From positions 124,001 to 188,000 of the forward strand of contig MU831543.1 of the NCBI GenBank assembly GCA_029204225.1: 64,000 nucleotides of DNA, given 5' to 3'. Each line of letters opens with the position of its first letter. The first letter of the stretch is position 1. Below, one piece after another: positions 57,432 to 64,000 of the stretch. Both the position numbers and the translations under genes were made by a program. This stretch comes from Diphasiastrum complanatum. Taxonomy: Eukaryota > Streptophyta > Lycopodiopsida > Lycopodiales > Lycopodiaceae. The notes beneath the pieces were generated by a model that was not told the DNA's origin, did no database searches, and was given only the letters and a program-made list of their open reading frames with translations.

Positions 57432-60059
57432 ATGGCAACCTCAATTGGAATCATGTTGGAAGCCAATGATAGGCTTACCTCAAGTAACTATTCATTATGG
57501 AAAGTGAGGATGGAGTCACTTCTTGAGATGAATGATGTTTTGGATATTGTTGTAGGTTTGGAGGAGAGACCAGCAACACAACAAGATCAATTGAGGTATG
57601 ACAAGAGGTCCAAGAAGGCTCTACACATGATAAAGATGAATGTTACCAATGAACTTCTCAAGGAAGTTGGTAAGTGCACATCATCTTTGGAAGCTTGGAA
57701 TTCATTGAAGAAGCTTTATGAATCCAAGTCTACTTCTAGAGTGTTGACTCTTAGAAGGAAAATCTTTTCTTGTTTGCAAAAGAATGAAGAAAGTCCAAGT
57801 ACTTTTGTTTTGAGAATGAAAGCATTGAATGATGAGTTAGCTTGCATAGATGAAAGCATTAAGGAAGGAGAGCTTATTCAAGTGATTCTTAATGGCTTGT
57901 TGGATGCTCATGCTAACATTGTTCAAAGTATTGCTATTCAAAAGACTTTGCCAAGTTTGATGGATCTTCAAGAGATCTTGATCAATGAGGAATATTGGCT
58001 TCAAGCAAGAGGTGGATCTACATCAACACTTCAAGAGGATGCTATGTTCACAAAGGGCAAATTCAAGGGCAAAACCAAAAGCAAGTGGTCTAAAGGGCAA
58101 GATCAAGTGGATGCTTCTTCAAGTGGCAAAAAGAAGGATAGATTAAAGCTCAAGTGCTTCTATTGTGGCATCAAAGGACACTTTGCAAGTGAGTGCTACA
58201 AGAAGAAGAGAGATCAAGGAGACAAGCAAGGTAATCTTACTCTTGATGAGGATGGTTTGGATGTGCAAGATGCAAATGATGATGCTTTTGTGATGTCTTC
58301 ATGTATGCTTGCTAGTGATGGAGATCTAGATCCTTGGTGGATTGATAGTGGAGCAAGTTCACACATGACCTTTCACAAAGAGTACTTCACTTCTTTGTCG
58401 GCATATGGAGATGACAAGAGGGTGATCTACACGGCCAATGATGGTGAGTGTGCAATCAAAGGGATTGGCACAATTCCTATTTCTCTCTCTACAAATAGGA
58501 ATGTTCATTTGGAGGATGTCTTGTTTATTCCATCTATTACCAAGAATTTGCTTAGTGTGAGTCAAATGCTAAGTAAGGGCCTCAAGGTGGAGTTTGATGG
58601 AGATGCTTGTTTGATCAAAAGGAAGGATGTCTTGATTGGAAAAGGTAAAAGGCAAGGGAAGTTGTTCAAACTTGATGCTTGCGTTATTGCTAACCAAGTT
58701 GGATGTGTTGCAAGGGAGCAAATTTCTATTCAAGAGGTTTGGCACAAAAGGATGGGACACCTCAACTTCAAGTCATTGGAGGTAATAGCAAGGAAGAAGT
58801 TTGTGATTGGTCTTCCAAGTTCCTTAAGCAATGACAAGCATGTTTGTGAGTCTTGTGCTTTGTCTAAGTCACATAGACTACCTTATACTAGATCTATTTC
58901 TAGATATACAAAGCCTTTTCAACTTGTACATTCGGATATTCATGGATTTACTACAATTAGCAATAGTGGAGCTAAGATGTATGTAACATTCATTGATGAT
59001 TTTAGTAGATTTTGTTGGATCTATCTACTAAAGAGCAAGGATGAAGTGTATGATGTCTTTGTCAAGTTCAAGAATGCAAGGGAGAACCAATTTTCCACAA
59101 AGATCAAGTGCTTGAGAGGTGACAATGGTGGTGAGTACATATCTAACAAGTTCAAGGCCTTTTGTGATGAGCATGGGATCAAGAGGGAGTATACAACATC
59201 AAGGACCCCACAACAAAATGGAGTGGCTGAAAGGAAGAATAGAACTTTATGTGAAAGTGCTAAAGCTATGAGGTTAAGTGCTAATCTTGACAAACCATTT
59301 TGGGATCAAGCTTTGTTGTGTGCCAATTTCTTGTGCAATAGGTGGCCGAGTGCTATTTTGGATGGAAGGACACCTTTTGAGATGCTATTCAAGAGGAGGC
59401 CGAGTGTCAACTTTCTGAGAACTTTTGGATGCACATGCTATGTCAACATTACTCTTGATGATAGGACCAAGGAGGATCCATCTTCAAGAAGAGGTATTTT
59501 TGTTGGATATAGTGAGGTGAGTAAAGCCTACAAGGTTTACATTCCTTCTACTAACAAAGTGATTGTTGGTAGAGATGTCATTTTTTATGAGGGAAATATT
59601 CCAAAGGTGTCTTCAAGCATGATTGATGGTAAAGTAGATGGGTCTAACATTCTTGATGTTGATGAGAAGGATCTTACTTTGGATGGTGGTGATGATGGAC
59701 CTTCATCAAGTCAAAAGCCAAGGAGAACATCAAGAGAAAGACAAGTACCTTCAAGGCTTACAAATGATCAAAAGGGTAAGCAAGTAGTTTCTGGAAATTA
59801 TGTTGCTTTCCTAACTTCTTTGGATGAGCCTACAAGTGTAGATCAAGCAAGGAAAGAAGAGGAGTGGATCCAAGCAATGGATCTTGAGTATCAATCTCTT
59901 ATGAAGAGTGGAACATCTTTTGGAAGATCTTCTTGTGTACATGGAGCTATGCAAGTGGATGGATGTTATCTTGCTGTAAAATCAAGTAATGGATCTGGAA
60001 AACAAAATTTGATGATCACGTTGAAGATCAAGAAGTTGATCTCGAAGCGCTTCAACTAG
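57432..60059 (+). CDS. Copia A Gag-protease-integrase frame, 875 codons, RT lost (U3)
   Basis: Second complete copy, starting MATSIGIMLEANDRLTSSNY. It has the same zinc knuckle, protease DSG, integrase HHCC and DDE residues as the U2 copy and the same foreign C-terminal tail. N13 agrees with the intact copia C (SNDRLTS), so K13 in U2 is the derived state. Private differences include LASDGD and SRYTK. The frame is intact despite loss of RT, which fits either recent duplication or retention of Gag/INT function; these cannot be separated here. Confidence 0.93.
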   Translation: MATSIGIMLEANDRLTSSNYSLWKVRMESLLEMNDVLDIVVGLEERPATQQDQLRYDKRSKKALHMIKMNVTNELLKEVGKCTSSLEAWNSLKKLYESKSTSRVLTLRRKIFSCLQKNEESPSTFVLRMKALNDELACIDESIKEGELIQVILNGLLDAHANIVQSIAIQKTLPSLMDLQEILINEEYWLQARGGSTSTLQEDAMFTKGKFKGKTKSKWSKGQDQVDASSSGKKKDRLKLKCFYCGIKGHFASECYKKKRDQGDKQGNLTLDEDGLDVQDANDDAFVMSSCMLASDGDLDPWWIDSGASSHMTFHKEYFTSLSAYGDDKRVIYTANDGECAIKGIGTIPISLSTNRNVHLEDVLFIPSITKNLLSVSQMLSKGLKVEFDGDACLIKRKDVLIGKGKRQGKLFKLDACVIANQVGCVAREQISIQEVWHKRMGHLNFKSLEVIARKKFVIGLPSSLSNDKHVCESCALSKSHRLPYTRSISRYTKPFQLVHSDIHGFTTISNSGAKMYVTFIDDFSRFCWIYLLKSKDEVYDVFVKFKNARENQFSTKIKCLRGDNGGEYISNKFKAFCDEHGIKREYTTSRTPQQNGVAERKNRTLCESAKAMRLSANLDKPFWDQALLCANFLCNRWPSAILDGRTPFEMLFKRRPSVNFLRTFGCTCYVNITLDDRTKEDPSSRRGIFVGYSEVSKAYKVYIPSTNKVIVGRDVIFYEGNIPKVSSSMIDGKVDGSNILDVDEKDLTLDGGDDGPSSSQKPRRTSRERQVPSRLTNDQKGKQVVSGNYVAFLTSLDEPTSVDQARKEEEWIQAMDLEYQSLMKSGTSFGRSSCVHGAMQVDGCYLAVKSSNGSGKQNLMITLKIKKLISKRFN

Positions 60060-60360
60060 TCAAACCGGAAGGTGGCAATTTGGAGCTAGTCAAGAGCATC
60101 AAAGGAGAGGTAATTGGCAAAGGTGTTATGGATCTATTTTTGCAGCATATTGAAGACTCAAGTAAGGTCAAAGGAGCAGCAAGGAAGTGTTGTTCAAGTT
60201 TACTTTACTTGTTCTATCTCATGTTTGAGCAATTTCATGTGGATGTGTGCAAATTGTCAAGATATGATAAAACTCGCTACATTGGTGAGCATTGTTTTAA
60301 TGTTGGATTTGTACTAGCATTCTTGGCTGATTTTGCTGATGGAAATGAAGCTATTGGAGG
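59913..60360 (+). other. 448-bp segment of unknown origin (U3)
   Basis: Same segment as in U1 and U2, second open frame (60080-60364) kept. Confidence 0.5.
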
Positions 60361-60918
60361 TTAATTCAAGTCAGCGCAACATTTTTTTATTATCATTACC
60401 TCGTACGTGGATGACACATTGCTATTCAACAATAGTGTCGAACTAATAAAGATGTGAAATGAATGTTGTCCTCATAATTCGACATGATAGGTCTGGGCGA
60501 AGCTCATTATGTTGGAAGAAGGAAGGACGATTCGATAATTCAAAGGCTATGAAAGAACTATTGAGCACAACGGAATAAGCCTTCTTTCCTAATGCATGAC
60601 TACGCCTATCAATAATTAAACAAAGCTATAATGACAGAAGTCACATTCAATCCTTAAGCAAATAACTTTGGAATCATTAGTACTAAAGTGATTTTGTAGT
60701 CAAACAATTTCAGAGTGTAAAGTAGGGTAAAGAATATTGCAGGGTTGAAGTATTCAACAGATCAGACGAAACAATAAGAGATCTATCAGTTATAAATAGC
60801 TACAGAGAAGCATAGAGATCTATCAGTTATAAATAGCTACAGAGAAGCATACATTCTGACATGATATTGAACGCAATAAGAAGATAGATTGATTCAGTAA
60901 GTAGCGTGTACAAATCAG

Positions 60919-61128
60919 ATGAGGAGTCGGTATGCTAAGCTTAACACTTTTCTTCTTTGTCAAAATTTTAAGATGAGTGAGTATGATCATTCACTTTACT
61001 ATAGATTTGTTGGAAATGATGTTACCATTCTTCTAATCTATATGATTGATATCATTTTGAGTGGAGGTAACAATCAAGATGTTGATGATATCAAGATGGC
61101 ACTAGAAAAAGAGTTTTATGTTGTTCTA
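60919..61128 (+). pseudogene. Copia A RT fragment with YMID (U3)
   Basis: Same broken RT core as the other units. Confidence 0.8.
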
Positions 61129-61939
61129 TGCTTCACTCCCTTGAATAAACATGTTGAAGCTCCACCCCCTTTTCCATGACTTGTTCTCCCACAATTTGAT
61201 AAGCCACTTCAATATGCTTGCTCCTTGCATGAAAAATAGGATTCCTTGCCAATATTTGGTTTGATAGGTTATCACAAAAGATGATTGGACTCTCTGAAAA
61301 ATCCAACAAGTGAAAATCCATTACCATCCTTTTGATCCATAACATATCCTTTGTGCAAGATGTAAGAGCTTTGTACTGATCGGCCTCACTAGATGACAAT
61401 GAGATTGTAGCTTGTTTTTTTGACGTCCAAGAGATAACTCCATCAGTTATGAAAATAGCATGTGCACCTATGGATTTCCTATCCATTTGATCTCTAGAAA
61501 AGTCCGAATCTGAAAATCCATACAGGTTTGGTTATGATCCTCCATAAACAATTCCAAAATCATTAGTTCGCAAGATGTGTCTCAATACCCTCTTGCCTAG
61601 TTTCCAATGCTCCACACCAGTATCATGCATGAATTGGCTTAATCTACCTACACAATAGCTTAGATCAGGTCTTGTGATGGTTATATCTATGAGTGAACCA
61701 ACTAGCTTGCTATAGAGAGTAATGTCCTTGACGGATCTTTCATTGCCTCTTATAGTGAGCTTTACATTTGACTCCATTGGTGTATCACAAGACTTTGCAT
61801 CTACCATATGAAATCTCTTTAGAATAAAATTAGAATACTTCTCTTGACAAACGAGAGTAAATTGATAAGTTCTAAATACTTCTATTCCCAAGATATAATG
61901 CAAAAGATCATGTTCACTTGGAGTTCTATCTAGATCTAT
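61129..61939 (-). pseudogene. Inverted copia A RT/RNase H block (U3)
   Basis: Same flipped block as 3236-4046, with identical diagnostic variants. Confidence 0.82.
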
Positions 61940-61962
61940 GCCAAAACTAGATGAAGAGGGAG

Positions 61963-62192
61963 TGTGAAAAATTGTCAACTAGTTTGTTGTTTTTTGGAGG
62001 CCAAATGATGAGATCTCAACTTTGAGATAGTTTCATATTTGTCAATAAGGGCCTAATAGTGTTTGTACTATTTTTGGCAAGTAGATAAGTGGATGAGGTC
62101 AATTTTGGACCCATTCTAATTGGCTAAATATGATACATTGCATCTAGACTAGTATTTCTAGGTTTTTGATGAAGTATTTAGTTGTTTTCAAT
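61963..62192 (+). repeat. Start of copia A 3' LTR (U3)
   Basis: TGTGAAAAATTG after the PPT, cut at the arm boundary. Confidence 0.75.
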
Positions 62193-62723
62193 AGTGGTTT
62201 TTGATGAAGTATCATTTTTGAGGTCAATATAAGGCTTAATAGCCTGTTTGGCTTGTTTATGGTTTGGTGAGGCTTGGGTACTAGATGCTATCCCTATGGC
62301 AACAAGGGCGGCCTCAGTCACGCTGACCTTGTGTGTGGCTCCCTCGAAAGTGATGTTAAACTTGGATTTCTGCTCCTTCCAAGTACTAAAGACAAGAGTG
62401 ATAAAATCCATGTTTATTCTCCCTGAGAAGGCTCTCTCATGAATACCCATTGCAGTAAGCAGAGGCTATGCAAGGGTCATCCACTGAGTGACCATGCTTG
62501 TGCTAGGAAGGATCATGATATCCGTTGCAAATGGGACATCACAATGGATAGTATAATGAGGCGATTGAGATGTATCTGTGGAAGACATGATGAACAGAAA
62601 CGAAAAGTAATACGCGCGAGTGTATAACAGAAAATAGTTTTGAAAGTTTTGAAACCTTTGGTCGCTGGAAAAATTGGCAAGAGCTTCGCTAGCACAAGTG
62701 AGGAATGAATCGAATTCAGCCAA
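62178..62723 (-). pseudogene. Unidentified 182-codon frame with one stop (U3)
   Basis: As in U1: MAEF start, TAG after WMTLA, continuation MGIHERAF. One substitution (SPHYT for SPRYT). Confidence 0.4.
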
Positions 62724-63353
62724 CTTATAGGTGAATTTGAGGGTCCATTACACTGAATACTAGTTTGGTTGATCAGTTCTGAACATAAATTTGCAGGCTT
62801 ATACAGTACTATGAAAGTAGGCTAAAAAAATCTCGGCGAAGATTTTTGAGTGTCTGAAGTCATCTGGAGAATGTCCTCCAGGGTTGGCGAAGGATGAGCC
62901 TTCGCCCGAGAGGGTCCTTCACCCAAGTACTGTCATAAATGCAAATTTTCAAGATCTAGCATGTCAACGAAGGTTCCTAAGGAAATTAAGGTGCTCGGCG
63001 AAGGTTCTCAAAATGTCATATTGTTGAGCATTCGCCTAACTGTAAAAAGACACTTTTTTTTGGAAAAGAACCTTCGCCCTCTTCAATATAGATATATCTG
63101 AAGTGGATGTACAATCTGAAAGCTCAGCGAAGGTTTCCAATACTATATAGGCAATTTATGACCGAAATAGTGATTTTATAAGTCATTTTTTTGTCAAAAT
63201 TACTTTCCTTTCTCTTTTTCTATTTTGATGACTTTTCTAACTTTTGCTTATCAATCTTTCCTCATTTTTTTTTGTCTTTTCCAAAAAAAACTTAACAATC
63301 AAATATTGAAAACAAAAAACTGAAAAACAATTAAAAATAAAATATCATTTAGA
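62724..63353. other. CGAAGG-motif segment including R1 (U3)
   Basis: As 4831-5501 but with a 41-bp deletion near 62957 between two atct tetranucleotides. Confidence 0.5.
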
Positions 63354-64000
63354 TCATGTTTGCTGAACTGGCGAAGCAGGTTGCCAAAACTTGCGTAATC
63401 GGCTGCCATTCACAGGAGTATCTAATCGTTTTCCATCCAAGTGCTCAAGAATTACTGCGCCATAGTTCAGGATTTCATTCACTTTATACGGGCCTTCACC
63501 GATAAACTTCAATTTTCCCTTGATCAGCTTCGTTTTGTACATCAGTGCGAGATCTCTTGCTTTTAGATCATTTTTATGCAATTGACGATCGTGCCATGCC
63601 TTGCGGCGGGCTTTCTCTGCTGCTAACGCATGAAATGCCATCAATCGTGTTTCACATAATTTGTGCAACGCTTCATGACGTAGGTGTAAAGACTTATCAT
63701 CATTTAACTGTTCTGTTGTCATTATGCATAAAGATGAAATTTAAAATTCAATCGGCATGACAGCATCTTGACCATAAACCAGTTGAAAGGGTGTTTGATT
63801 TGTACTACTTTTGTAAGAAGTTCTAAATGCCCATAATGCTGCATACAGTCTATGTTTTCAATCAAACCGACTTGCTTCAACTGTTTTCGTCATAATAGTG
63901 CAGAGAATCTTATTGGAAGATTCAGCTTGGCCATTCTAGTAAGGAGTACTAAATTTGTGTATAACAAAAAAATCTTCCAGTAAACACTTTATTGTTTGAT
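63354..64000 (-). pseudogene. Ty3/gypsy integrase remnant, cut by window edge (U3)
   Basis: C-terminal domain reads further than in U1 and U2 (about 122 codons, starting MTTEQLNDDKSLHLRHEALHKL) because of two local substitutions. Core domain only partly inside the window. Confidence 0.8.

Larger units (their letters stand above)
60361..62192 (+). repeat. Left inverted-repeat arm (U3)
   Basis: Same composite as in U1, including the 37-bp duplication (60777-60850) and the U1-type variants at the distal end (SSSSFGIDL, RTYQFTLVCQEKYSNF). The matching right arm would lie beyond the window. Confidence 0.85.

Overview
This window is a block of plant nuclear repetitive DNA. Ty1/copia Gag-Pol reading frames, primer-binding sites matching the 3' end of plant initiator-methionine tRNA (TGGTATCAGAGC), Ty3/gypsy integrase remains and a low-GC background all point to intergenic or heterochromatic sequence of a land plant. 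I cannot name the species. I see no host gene, rRNA or tRNA gene, and only one element that looks fully intact.

The main structure is a tandem macro-repeat of about 22.8 kb. A full unit (U2) runs from 31369 to 54243. A second (U3) starts at 54244 and leaves the right edge. The window opens inside a third (U1, position 1 matching 35073). U1 carries a young 5.9-kb copia insertion (Cop-C, 16788-22648) that the other units lack. It then jumps back at about 22756 into a partial extra copy (U1', 22757-30954, matching 9241 onward). A 414-bp patch (30955-31368) leads into U2.

Each unit is a patchwork of older elements. In order it holds: an unclassified higher-GC block; a 240-bp repeat (R1); a (TC)n tract; plus-strand pol remains of copia family B/E; the primer-binding site, leader and open 875-codon Gag-protease-integrase frame of copia family A; a 448-bp segment of unknown origin where A's reverse transcriptase should begin; and the left arm of a 1.8-kb inverted repeat. 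A 4.3-kb spacer with gypsy remains and unclassified sequence follows, then the right arm, a decayed minus-strand copia B with one LTR, repeat R2, 1.7 kb of unclassified sequence with palindromic motifs, and the LTR and gag of copia E.

Only Cop-C looks able to support its own retrotransposition: 653-bp LTRs with two differences, a 5-bp target duplication, PBS, PPT and one 1316-codon gag-pol frame. The A frame is conserved in three copies and keeps Gag, protease and integrase motifs, but it has lost contiguous RT and RNase H, so it could act only with help in trans. Nested insertion, inversion, inverted duplication, arm-to-arm conversion, microhomology deletion and unequal exchange all leave visible marks. 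All family names (A, B, C, E, F, R1, R2) are local labels.
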